This document shows, one piece after another, positions 1 to 12,147 of a DNA stretch of 64,000 nt. The notes under the pieces were generated by a model, which did not search any database, had not been told where the DNA came from, and saw only the letters and a list, made by a program, of their open reading frames with translations. The stretch's first letter is position 1. Each line of letters starts with the position of its first letter. The DNA is from Melampsora larici-populina 98AG31 (Eukaryota > Basidiomycota > Pucciniomycetes > Pucciniales > Melampsoraceae), in contig NW_006768782.1 of the NCBI RefSeq assembly GCF_000204055.1, positions 776,467-840,466 on the forward strand, given 5' to 3'. The position numbers and the translations under genes are program-made.

Positions 1-1712
<1,712 letters not shown>

Positions 1713-2232
1713 ACTCCTCGCTCGGATTCACTTTTTTTTTACGTTTCTGTTATTTTTTTTTTGTTGATTGTGATTTTCAGTTTTTTTGTGAAAAGAAATT
1801 GATTAGATTTGTTTTTCAAAGAAATGATAAAAGAAAAAATCAGTTATTTTTTTTTGGTTTGTGTACAACATGAAGAGTTTTGTTTACATACATACATATA
1901 TACAATCCCCCATGACATATAGTACTTATAAATAAATAGAAATTTCTTTTTCTTTAAATCTTTTCTTGTTTTTTTTTATCAAGGATTGGTTTTTTTTTGA
2001 AAAGAAAACTAAATTTGTTTGACATAATTGGAAAGATGACATTGAAGATGGTTTTTTTGGGTGGGTTTTGAGGTTTTGAGGTTTTTATTTTTTTATTTTT
2101 TGAGGTTTTGTAGAAGTGAAGGGTTTTTGATATGAGAAAACGGTTTTGTAACTTTTTGAAACTTGAATAGATGTACTTGAAGGGTTCTTTTTCTTTTCTT
2201 TTTGCAGGATTTATGAATTGATTCATGGAATA
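1713..2232. other. 3' flank of m-AAA gene, no gene seen
   Basis: AT-rich DNA with many T homopolymers and no supported reading frame. It probably contains the 3' UTR of the protease gene; aataaa-like stretches occur near 1930. Confidence 0.5.
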
Positions 2233-2392
2233 GTGGCTCTCAAACCTGCCCCGGTTTTCAAAAAACCCAGTTGAGCCAGTTGTTTTTCGGCAGTAACTTT
2301 GTGTATCAAGTTGACATTTGTTGACAGCTTCCAGCCAAAAATTCAACTGGGGCAACCGGGTTTTTTGAAACTGGGTAAGGTTTGAGAGCCAC
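2233..2392. mobile_element. 160-bp MITE with TA target duplication
   Basis: The ends are inverted repeats of about 40 bp with a few mismatches, both starting GTGGCTCTCAAACC. The element is flanked by TA at 2231-2232 and 2393-2394, as expected for Tc1/mariner-type non-autonomous elements. It has no coding capacity. The terminal GTGGCTCT is shared with the larger element at 37026-38134. Confidence 0.8.
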
Positions 2393-2737
2393 TAATGCCT
2401 CACCTAAGAAGCACATTCCTAGCAATTGTATTTTCCAAAAAGAGACGTATTTCTTGGAGGGCTGGGAGGCGAAAGTGGATAGAATTTTAGGCACTTTTTG
2501 GCCAACTTGAACCCCACTAATGTGAAGAATTGAGATCTTGAATGATCTGAACGTGCCATAAAGTGTGCCGTGGTGTTATCAAACACGGCGGACTTTTTGA
2601 AACAGAGTTGGTGATGCTTGCGCCCGCAGGTCTTTGTAACCTTATCATGGCTTCAAGGGCTATATGTATGACTACGATAATTTGAGTTTGAAGAACACCC
2701 ACATCTTAGATCTTGCTAACTCTGATCTTGAATCATC

Positions 2738-4765
2738 ATGCCCAACATGACGCCAATGATCAGAATTTTCTTAGCCATGTCCATAATTAACAACATCGTC
2801 TGCAACCCTATGGACAACTCCCTTCAAATGAACGTGATCCATTCGAATACTGTAACAAATGAGGGGGTTCATGAAAGTCTAGGCATATCTGGCTTACAAA
2901 ACGAAGCTTTTGTACCACAAGAAAAAGTACAAGAACCCTGCACAATTGCCGATTTCGTCACATCCGGGCAGAACAGTTTAGGAAAGATAAACTCTTCAAG
3001 CGATACAGAAAAGTCCAAGGGAAAGAAACTCTTTCGTTTTGATTTGAACCTTCGATATGAACCACAATGTACCGAGGAGGATGATCGAGAGCCCAAGCGT
3101 AGAAAGATAAACGATTGTAGAGAAACGGATAAAGACATTCTAGAGGTGGAAACCCCTGATCCTGATCAATGTCAATATTCCTCATCAAGTGATTCCATGG
3201 GATTACTTGGCAAGAAAAATGAACAATCCAGAGTCAGGGGAAAGGCAAGTGGCTGCATGAACAGCGTCTCAACTGAGCCTGAGGTTCACTCCTCGACAAC
3301 AACCAAAAGTCAATCCCAGCAGGGAGTACAACCAATCTCATTGATTGGATCCCGTTATATGGATCAGTGCGGATCAAGTGAAATTGCATATAAAGGGAGA
3401 GCTCCTCAGTTTCACAAATATCACTTCAAAAAAAGTGGTGCATCGGTGTTGCTTCCTAATTACAAAGTCCGAGTGATAGGAAATATCTGGTATAACATTC
3501 CGGAGATCAATCAGATGTTTGGTAAGATGATCGATCAGGGACGCCAGGTAGGTTCCCAAACAGGTCTTGGCAACCAGATGAAAGATTGGTTCAAAGAACT
3601 CAAGAAAGATATAGCTAGCAAACACGTCAATTCGGCCATTTTTAAACAAGAATTAAGGAAGATCTTCAGGACAATATCAAAAGCATATCGTCATGTCACA
3701 CTTGTATTTCTAGGAAGTCTTCAAGTCATTCACTCAACAAAAAAAGAAGAAATGCAGGAACTGGTTCATGATGGATGGGCTTTCATTGTCAATTATATGG
3801 AGGTATGGAGATGGATCGACTTGGAGAATTCTCATGTTCCAGCAATGGATGTTAAACCAGAAGAGCTTGAGATAGAAAACCCTCTTGAATTGTGGCACTA
3901 TTTGATGGGGTTAGCAAGAACCTCAAGAATCTCTGTAATTCTTCTTTGGCGTCTTTGTAATCATTGGTACCATTTATCTTCCTACAAGGACAAAATGATG
4001 ATAAAAACCCCTCAAGACTTACATGTGAGATGGCATTACCATCTAGCCAAAGCCAATTTACTCTCAGATTGGGAGATAGAGCCTCCGGCTACCATATTCA
4101 GCTTGGGGCAGTCTAGTCTTGAGACTAATATGATAAACACTAAATCTCTGTACAGACTTATACGGAAGGAGAATTTTTCTGTGGCAGATGGAAGAACTAA
4201 AAGATTTGTTGGAATACTTAGAGAGGTGGGAAAAAAGGCTTTGAGTGCACTTAATCTACAACAATCACCATTTGAATTTCTTCAAACCTATTGCCAAAAA
4301 ATGAAAAACAAAAACTTACAGTTACCTCAAGAATGGAAAGGAAACTTTGAATCATTGAAGCAAAAGACAATGTTTGGAATGATTCCTTGCTTTCTGGGAA
4401 TGATCCACCTTCTTCATCCTATTGAGGTTTCAAAAGATCAACCTAATCCTGCAGTACTTGATGGCTTGAAGTTCATGCAAGTATTTTTGAAAGGATGGGA
4501 AAAAGATGACTTGGAGAAGGCTTTTAGAACAGATCCAATTGAGATCAGGAGACTTGCTAGAACTGATGATCCTTCTACAGTTCTGTTGGCTTACTTGATG
4601 AATTTGAAACCTTCTCCTGATCACAGGCTTGCTTCAAAGATTTTTTGGCAATTATTTCAGGTTTGGCAAAGATGGCAAGGCTCTGGGTTTCTGAACAAGA
4701 ACCCACTTTCCACAAAAATTGATTTTGACAATGCCATACAGATGGCATATGCTGACTTTCAATAG
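2738..4765 (+). CDS. 675-aa hypothetical secreted protein with NLS-like and EAR-like motifs
   Basis: One uninterrupted exon. I recognise no family. The N-terminus (MPNMTPMIRIFLAMSIINN, then IVCNPM) looks like a signal peptide of about 22 residues. Residues 101-109 read FDLNLRYEP, which resembles the plant DLNxxP/LxLxL EAR repression motif. Residues 119-124 read PKRRKI, a basic NLS-like cluster next to an acidic stretch. Residues 120-225 are polar and Ser-rich. From about residue 225 to the end the protein is rich in Trp, Leu and Lys and looks globular and alpha-helical. Start chosen because the ATG at 2738 gives the hydrophobic leader. A secreted, host-nucleus-directed effector is only an inference; an intracellular protein with a chance hydrophobic start is the alternative. 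Confidence 0.72.
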   Translation: MPNMTPMIRIFLAMSIINNIVCNPMDNSLQMNVIHSNTVTNEGVHESLGISGLQNEAFVPQEKVQEPCTIADFVTSGQNSLGKINSSSDTEKSKGKKLFRFDLNLRYEPQCTEEDDREPKRRKINDCRETDKDILEVETPDPDQCQYSSSSDSMGLLGKKNEQSRVRGKASGCMNSVSTEPEVHSSTTTKSQSQQGVQPISLIGSRYMDQCGSSEIAYKGRAPQFHKYHFKKSGASVLLPNYKVRVIGNIWYNIPEINQMFGKMIDQGRQVGSQTGLGNQMKDWFKELKKDIASKHVNSAIFKQELRKIFRTISKAYRHVTLVFLGSLQVIHSTKKEEMQELVHDGWAFIVNYMEVWRWIDLENSHVPAMDVKPEELEIENPLELWHYLMGLARTSRISVILLWRLCNHWYHLSSYKDKMMIKTPQDLHVRWHYHLAKANLLSDWEIEPPATIFSLGQSSLETNMINTKSLYRLIRKENFSVADGRTKRFVGILREVGKKALSALNLQQSPFEFLQTYCQKMKNKNLQLPQEWKGNFESLKQKTMFGMIPCFLGMIHLLHPIEVSKDQPNPAVLDGLKFMQVFLKGWEKDDLEKAFRTDPIEIRRLARTDDPSTVLLAYLMNLKPSPDHRLASKIFWQLFQVWQRWQGSGFLNKNPLSTKIDFDNAIQMAYADFQ

Positions 4766-6789
4766 CTCTGCAGAGTTGTTTGTTTATTCTGATTCTCTTT
4801 TCCCTTGTTCTTGCTAGTGAAGTGTAATTTTTCTGAAAATCTCTTACTTCATTTACCTCAGTACATAGATAAGCTTTGGGAGATCCTTCTTGTAATCAGG
4901 GTGATACCCAGAGTGAATCTTAAGTCTTGGATTTTTTCAAAGTCTCCAGATTTTGTCTTCAGTTTGAGTGTGTAGATGAGATATCAGGATGTCAAAAGGC
5001 AGAGGTTCACCCATAATCACTTGGTAACAGAGCAGAATACACCAAAATCTACTTTGGGCATATCCACCTGAGAATTGAGCATCACTGGCCTTCCCTAGGT
5101 CTGACTTTGGGGAAATCCTAAGAGGTGTGTAGATTGTGCAAAACTGAGTGCATCAAAGAAAACCAAGAGAAGAAATGTGTTTAGTAAAGACACTAAGATT
5201 CTAACCTGGTGAACACACAGAAAGTATATGAAAACAAGAATACGTCTCATGGTGGCACATATAATGTTTTCCAGGAGTGATTTTCATGTTCTGTGTTTTG
5301 GTTCTTAGTTGTCCACTTTTCTTTGGGGGGCATTTCCATTTGCTAGAATATGATAAGACATACCTGTGGTTTTAAGAAAAAGGTGGTCTTAAGTACCACA
5401 CTTTCAAACAACAGCTACAAAAGATGATCAACACACCTGCGCACATTGCAATAGGAATGACACCAAAAGTAACGTGATATCAACAAGCCAAAGGAGTAAA
5501 GCAGTTAATTCTATGATGTGAGAGAAAACTGTTGTTTGACTAACAGCTGACAAGAAACATATAGTACAAAGACTTTCAGATTCTTTTTGATGAGAATCAA
5601 GAGAAACTCAGGCTGAGTCCTATTTAAAGTCTTGACTTTTTTAAGTGAATAGGTTCATAGTTGTTTCCAATATAGATTTCCTCACTATGCAAAAAGAATC
5701 TCAATGAACTTCAAAACTTCATCCATAATCACTCCATGATATCAGGCTGACTAAGACAGACTCAGGAAAGAGATGTTCTATTCCCAATATGCTACACAAG
5801 TCTCATAACACCCATGATGAAATAAAGTGGGTGGAGAATGTAGGTCAAACTCAAAGTATTTCTAGTGTACGCCCTTGTTTTGACACACCATGAATTTGAA
5901 TGGCATGATTACTCATGACCTCTAGGTTGATATCACTAATATCATTCTTTGAGTTGTATCATTCTTTGAGATGTTGTGCTTGTCTTTAAAAAAATTGTGT
6001 TGAAAGTAATCTTGATTTGACTAAAATGGATCCGGAAAATATTGAGCTTATAATCCAAAGAGCCCTTGATGATTTCTTTTAGTAATACCAAGCTTTTGGG
6101 TATAAATCTGAACATCCCGCTTGGAAATGATATTTTGATGATCTGATTCTTGGTGACTCAAGGATTTGTAAAAAAAATCTTAGAGATGATTTGACACTTT
6201 GGGTAATTTTGAGGAATTTGTTTTGAATGGTTCATTGCAAAGGGACTGAAGACAAATGATTGAATTTCATTTAGGTCAAAAGGATCAAAAAGAGAGTCTC
6301 AGGAAATATACTATGTATGAGCTCAGAGTCAAATCATAGTCTTCATCTTCACTTAGTCACTTGGCTCATGACATATATAGGAGAGATGTGCATCCAGGTT
6401 AGATGAAAAGTTTTTAATTGAGATCAGAAATTCTTATGTGTATTCAACTCAAAGTTTTTTTTCAGAAAATAGATGAAAAGAACAAAAGAAAGAGTTTAAT
6501 AAGATAAACTTTTTGTATAACATTAAAGAAAGTTTGTAGGGATTTCTTTTCAGGGGGAGTTCATGAGCTAAGTAAAGGAGAGTGTTAAGAAAAATGAAAA
6601 AAAACAAATTGTAGATAGTTTAGATGTTTTCTTTTAGTGATATGATAAATTGAGAAAGTTGAATCCGAGGAAAGAATGATATAAGAATCAAATAAAACAA
6701 GTTGTATATATCTTGATTTATAAGAGAGTCAAAAAAGAAATCGAGAAGATAAGATCGAAAGAGTTTTGGGAATTGATCTCCCTTTATGA
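4766..6789. other. Gene-poor 2-kb spacer
   Basis: AT-rich stretch between two convergent genes. I found no frame with family resemblance, no paired termini and no RNA gene. It must hold the 3' UTRs of both neighbours. Confidence 0.5.
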
Positions 6790-7680
6790 TCATGAAGTTT
6801 TCTTGGGATCGACTTCAGAGCCTACTTGAACCTCTTTGGGTTTTTCAGTATCTTTACTTCCAGTAGCAGTAGGAAGATCTTTAGTAGATTCAGCAAGTTT
6901 AGTTTCAGTTGTGGGAGCTTTTTCTTCTACTTTAGGTTTTAATGGTCCTTTAACAGGTTGAGGTTTATTCAAAGTGAAATAACGTCTGATCCCTCTAAAT
7001 AATCGTGCTAAGATCGAATCTGAGGTACGATACCAATGTTTGTATGTACCTGGTTTACTTTCTGGATAAGTTTTGGTTTCTTCTTTTTCCAATGGTTCCA
7101 TCGAAGTATGTTTTTTCCAATTTGAGATGATTGTTTTTTTCCAATTTTGATACATTTGTTTGAATTGTTCAATCAGTGAATTTTTTGGTTTTTTGGTTTC
7201 TTTTGATTCTGATTCTGATTCTGAACTTGAACTTGAACTTGATTCTGAACGATCAATTGGTTTTTCATTTCCGGATGTTTGAGGTTTCTTTGAATTTGTT
7301 TTAGTCCTTTCTACTTCATCTATCTTGTTTTGATCTTGTTTAGAAAGAAGTGAAGACTTTTCCGATTCTGATAATTCTTTTTCCTCAACTAAATTCACTT
7401 CTATAATCCAATCAAACATCAGTAAGAATTTATGTACCTCGACTTCAAAATTCAGTGTAGAAGTGATGGTCTGATTGGTAACTTAACTGGTATCATCCAA
7501 TCCTTTCGAAACCTCAGAAATCTTCACATTTTGCGCAATTCCTTCTCCATCTTTTGCAAAGTTTAAACTACGTGCTCTAATCTTGAAATCTGATATCGGA
7601 TTTGTTGCTGCCAATGTTACACAAAGTAGACCTAGGCAAGTAGATCTGAAGAGGGAATGACGCATTGTCGTTGCAAGCAC
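6790..7680 (-). CDS. Two-exon Lys/Ser-rich secreted protein, about 267 aa
   Basis: Exon 1 is 7488-7680 and exon 2 is 6790-7400; the intron 7401-7487 is GT-AG and keeps phase (GLDDT/K/VNLVEE). The start may be Met1 (7680) or Met6 (7665); both precede a signal peptide (FRSTCLGLLCVTLAA), with a likely cleavage site near ATNP. The mature part is highly charged, with an Ser/Glu run (SSSSSSESESESKE), then two Trp/aromatic basic segments (IEQFKQMYQNWKKTI and LARLFRGIRRYF), and a Lys/Pro/Thr-rich tail. No cysteines are evident in the mature region and I recognise no domain. A TATA-like tatataaaat lies about 300 bp upstream (7973-7982 on the plus strand). Secretion is well supported; the role is unknown. 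Confidence 0.78.
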
Positions 7681-9143
7681 AGAGTGAAAGTCGGGCTACG
7701 ATCTGAGGGGTTTTCTCTCTTTCAGTTTTGTTGATGGATAAGGTCTGGTCACATACATGATGATCGAATGACTTACTGTTTTCTTAAACCTTGTCAATCG
7801 ACACGGGAAAGACCACACAAGATCTTGGATCGTGAAGAATTGTTCTTCTGTATACGAGAATCCTACGGTTAACTTGTGCTTAATGGAACGATAAGCTGAT
7901 TGGCTTTACAAAACGTTTAAGATTGGATAGCTTAAAGAAGGAGAGAAAGTCTCCGATTCTTCCCGGTGATCTGGTATATAAAATCCTCAATCCTGGAACA
8001 CTGACTTAGAATGATATCTATGTTATAAAGGTGGCAAGTGACAAATCCAAATCCAAAAACTCAGTAAGGAATCTAAACGTGTTGGATTGATCCTGAAAGA
8101 TCCTTTAGACTTACTTATACAGGGGGTTCCGAAGTTATCCATTTCATGTTCTGAAGATTGAATTCCAAAACGTCATATAGATCGAAGAAAAAAGAGATTT
8201 AATCTGAAACTGGGAATCAAGAGCTGTAAAAAGTGTTCAATCTTAATGAGTTAGATGAACAGTTTTCCTATAAGACCCGAAGGATTTAAGACGAATTGAA
8301 CAAACGTGGCCTTAGTATACGCGGTCACTGGACAGTTTATGAGGATTAAGCTGCAGGTAGCCATTCAACTTCATCGAAACCGATCAGATCATTGCGCTGC
8401 GAGGAATAATTGAATATATGCGCAGGTTTTTTCGGTTTCGAATCGCATGCCATATAAGATTGCGGGATATATCTGATAATGATGTGATGAACGATTCTGT
8501 AACGAGGTTTCAAAGCTAAAGGTGCGTTCGAACTAGCCAGTGATTTTTACAAACCTGGAGCTATGGTGCAATAGTTGAATTCCATCGGCAAGTTCCTTTT
8601 GCTGTTCCTTCTCCGCACATTGCAGGGTGGAGTTGTTCAAACTTGGACTCGTGACAATTCTTGGTTCTGAATGTCCATAGTTTGTGTGAGTGTTCATCCA
8701 GCCTTTGATGTTGATGATTCAAGAGTGATGTAATTTAGTAAAGGCAATGGGAAGTTGGATATCGGATATGCATCTGTGAAGCGTGTTCAAGCTCTGGCCT
8801 GCTTGATTCCATTCCCGTCCTTGTCACACCAAAAGGATGCGATTCGAGATACGAGTCAGACGGGAGCAGACGGGTCTTGCTTGATGGATTGGCTGGCAAT
8901 CCAGAGCAATCCAGAGGTGCTGATGCGCTACATATGTATTCGGATTCCAAACGGAAGGAGAGCTCGAGATGTAGACATGTATGCGTGGTATGGTGAGAGA
9001 CTAACAGAAATGACCGAGGTGTACAGGAACTCCGACAGGATATCCCTTTTCGTCTCGCTCAAGATCGGCCTCAACTTTTTTGATCTCCAGCTCAGCTTTT
9101 TCTTGACCGGTTACCTCTCACCATCGTTTCCCCGATTATCGAT
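7681..9143. other. Divergent intergenic region
   Basis: Space between the minus-strand secreted gene and the plus-strand ADE8 gene; it should hold both promoters. A plus-strand frame at 8755-9147 is open but has no family resemblance and no leader, so I do not call it. CT-rich sequence just before 9144 fits an ADE8 5' UTR. Confidence 0.45.
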
Positions 9144-9992
9144 ATGAGCTCCTCACCCTCCAACCCTCGCAGCTTGAACGTCGTCGTTCTCATCTCTGGT
9201 TCAGGTCTGTCTCTTTTCTCTTTTGCATTGTTTAAGACAGGCTATCTAACCCCGATCTCATCCATCATTCGGTCTTACTTCTTCATTACCACAGGAACAA
9301 ACCTTCAAGCTCTTATCGATGCAGTGCCTACTTTTAAAAATCCCCATGCACAAATCGTTCGAGTGATCTCAAACACAAAACATGCCTATGGTCTAAAACG
9401 TGCTGAATCCAGCACACCACCAATACCCACCACTATACATAGTTTAGCAAGTTTTCGAAAAACATGCGAATCAAATCTTCCCGAAACAAAAGTTAGAAAA
9501 TCATACGACGAAAGTTTAGCTAAAGTAGTACTTGAGCCTAAACCTGATTTAATCGTTCTTGCTGGATTTATGCATATCTTGAGTGAAGGGTTCTTGGAAG
9601 CTTTAAATAAAGTACCGGTTATTAATCTTCATCCTGCTTTACCTGGTTGTTTTGATGGTGCCTGTGCAATTGCACGTGCTTGGGAAGCTGGACCAGATGG
9701 GACAGGAGACGTATCAGAAACAGGGGTGATGATTCATGAGGTATGTGGATTTTGATGATTAGTTGATTTGAAGCAAAGACTAACTTTGATATTTTCATAA
9801 ATGGTCCTTTGTTAGGTCATTGCAGAGGTCGACCGAGGAAGTCCTGTGGTGATAAGAAAGGTGGAGCTAAAGAAACAAGAGTCATTGGCTGAACTTGAGG
9901 AGCGAATGCATAAAGTTGAACATGAATTGATTGTGGAAGGAACTCGAGAGATGTTATCGAGGATTGCAAAATCAACTCATCAATCCAGCTAG
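9144..9992 (+). CDS. ADE8: Phosphoribosylglycinamide formyltransferase (GAR transformylase)
   Basis: Third step of purine synthesis: transfers a formyl group from 10-formyl-THF to GAR in the cytosol. Exons 9144..9204, 9295..9740 and 9816..9992. The first intron falls inside the N-terminal glycine loop (ISGSG/TNLQALID). Other family motifs are VISNTKHAYGLKRA, LAGFMHILS, INLHPALPG with the catalytic His, and TGVMIHEVIAEVDRGSPV after the second splice. The first intron is 90 bp with no stop, so unspliced RNA would stay in frame. Product about 227 aa, normal for a stand-alone fungal enzyme. All junctions keep phase. The only oddity is DGACAI where other family members usually have an Asn before AI. 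Confidence 0.95.
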
Positions 9993-10906
9993 TCTTTTAT
10001 CAATACTTCATCTTGAGTTCTGATACCATACAATCAACTTATTTCGGGTCTACTAGAAACCCCTCGTTGTGAGGTACGGTATTGTATGGATTTCTTACAA
10101 TCCTATGTCCTTCTACCAGTTATCTTGACAGATTATATTGATAACATGTGTTTCCACTTTATTTTCTTTTCACGCACTCAGTTTTCAAAATTCTTAGTTG
10201 AACAGATTGAGTACCCACTTGTAAAATAAAGATCTTGACACGCCTCTGTATGACTTTGAAAAGAATCTTTTCATTTGTACTTCATATAGAGATACTCAAT
10301 GAACCTATTGAAGTACTCCCTGAACCTTTGACTATGGAGAGTCAACACTCTTGCCTCAATTCTTTCATTATTTTTGTCTCCTGAAACTTATCAACTAGGT
10401 CAAGACTACAAAACTCAAGTGCTTCATATCCTCGTACATACGTTTTGGATTGTTTGGATTATGGTGTTTTGAAGTCATCACTGGTGAGAGAATTGATTTA
10501 GCATCTTCATCTGTCATTAGTGGATGGGGAACTCAAAATATCACTGCCTCAGTAGGCTCTTGGTCATTCAAAGCTCTACATAACAAATTACAGTGCACAA
10601 TTGGTGGAATGGTAATCTCTTGACGTGTGGAATGTGCGAGTGTGATCAACCATCTCAGGTCTTGGATGTCGAGATGTGAGTATATTCCAGGGATTGATTG
10701 TGGGGCAATGAGACTTATCACTTGATCAGTGAAAGACAAATTCATATCAGTCACCAATCTCTTATTTTATCAGTTGACCGAAAATCAATTTGACAACTTC
10801 GCACGACGATTTCCAAAACAAGAGATGAATCTGAAGGGGTCTTTCCTATGAAGAAAAAGCTCAATATAAAAGTCGCATCAATCTCTTGATACTTTTATTA
10901 CACAAT
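9993..10906. other. Intergenic, no gene seen
   Basis: No convincing coding frame on either strand. A TATA-like caatataaaagtcg at about 10861-10874 precedes the weak small ORF that starts at 10907. Confidence 0.4.
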
Positions 10907-11104
10907 ATGGACGTCCAGATTGTCTTGGTCTTTTATTTTTTGTCCCTATTACGAAGTTCTTCAATTGCAGCCTTTCAATGCCGATTCCTCCAAGAAGGAG
11001 CAGTTATGCCAGTGAATATTTTGGGATATATGAATACCAGCAGACACGCTTTGAAACCCTTTGTCCTCTATTTCCGCAGTGGGTGGAGCTTGCTTGATAC
11101 ATAG
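10907..11104 (+). CDS. Possible small secreted protein, 65 aa
   Basis: Short ORF beginning MDVQIVLVFYFLSLLRSSS, a plausible signal peptide, preceded by a TATA-like box about 40 bp upstream. The mature part would be only about 45 residues with one cysteine. It overlaps the 3' part of an open frame on the opposite strand, so the two cannot both be under full coding constraint. It may be the first exon of a longer gene or chance. Low confidence. Confidence 0.3.
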   Translation: MDVQIVLVFYFLSLLRSSSIAAFQCRFLQEGAVMPVNILGYMNTSRHALKPFVLYFRSGWSLLDT

Positions 11105-11687
11105 CTTTTATATATACCTTTCGCTTACGCCGGAAAAGGTCCGGACGCATACGCAACGTTTGGGCGGAATCACTTTGTTGCACCGGGGTCAGAGGTGGTA
11201 CGGTGATGGCATTGACCAAGGGATTCAGATCCATATTTGAGACATGGTGTGTGACAAGGAAGTCAGGTAATGTGACAGGATGTGTCGCCCTGCGGCCCTC
11301 CGCTGAAGAAAATGCAGCCAGATTTAACCTCTGAGCCTCATCATGGGGACTTGTGTCCTCCTGGCCATCATTGTCCTGTGTTGAAATAATTGACTGACTG
11401 TTTGTTGAGAGCCCCAAATTCGAAATGTTTCAACCTTGCCTTGGCCTGCGGTACACTTCTTTATAACCGCCTGTCCCTCCGGAATCCGGATACTGTGAAT
11501 GATGGTGCGTGTGAGATCTTATAATATGATGGCTTGCACGGCAGTCATCTTCGATCGCTTGATTCCAAAATGGTAAGAGGGTCCTCATTATGGAGACGCA
11601 CCATCTGAGTCTTGGCCAATGTGTAGTGTACAACTCCTGAGGACCAAGCTGATACAATTGCTGACTTGTTCGAGTTTGCTCAAGCAA
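11004..11687 (-). pseudogene. Unrecognised minus-strand reading frame with one TGA
   Basis: Two open stretches, 11687-11430 and 11429-11004, are in the same frame and separated by a single TGA at 11430-11432, giving about 227 codons. The composition looks protein-like (LPDFLVTHHVSNMDLNPL and a basic RMRPDLFRRKRKVYIK), not low complexity. I recognise no family. It could be a decayed gene, a transposon gene fragment, or chance. A missed intron around the TGA is possible but I see no good pair of splice sites. Confidence 0.35.
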
Positions 11688-11908
11688 GTAATGAGAATCT
11701 GTAGTACTTTATCTTTATCTCAAACCAATTTTTTGGGATGCAGGCTCAATATATAAAAGACAGCTTCACCTGGATATAAATCTGATCATCCAAATTTCTT
11801 GACATCCACATTTGCAGTAAGTTTCACTGCATTGCAATCTTTTACATCCATTTTTGGATTTTAACTTCTTTCTGATTTCTTTCGCATCACGCTGTGTGAT
11901 CTCGCAGC

Positions 11909-11915
11909 TATAAAA
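11909..11915 (+). promoter_or_regulatory. Candidate TATA box for the 12148 gene
   Basis: A tataaaa in a locally T/A-rich context, about 235 bp before the ATG at 12148. The long distance would need a long 5' UTR or a leader intron. Weak evidence. Confidence 0.3.
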
Positions 11916-12147
11916 TTTATATATCATCCGGTGCTCACTACCTTCATATTTCTGAGAGTAGTCCAACGTATCACATCATATTCAGCTTCACAAGTACCAA
12001 CCGTTCATATTCCCTCTTTTTTCAGGTATGACACAACTTCCGCATCTAATCGCGGTGGTGCAATTCAGCTAACTATTTCATCCAACCACTTCGAATGAAT
12101 ACCACAGCGGTGATTCAAATCACGCATTTTTGATCTGAAGTCTGAAG

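Noticed and set aside
8755..9147. 130-codon plus-strand frame before ADE8
   Set aside because: No leader, no family resemblance, and its 3' part overlaps the CT-rich ADE8 leader.
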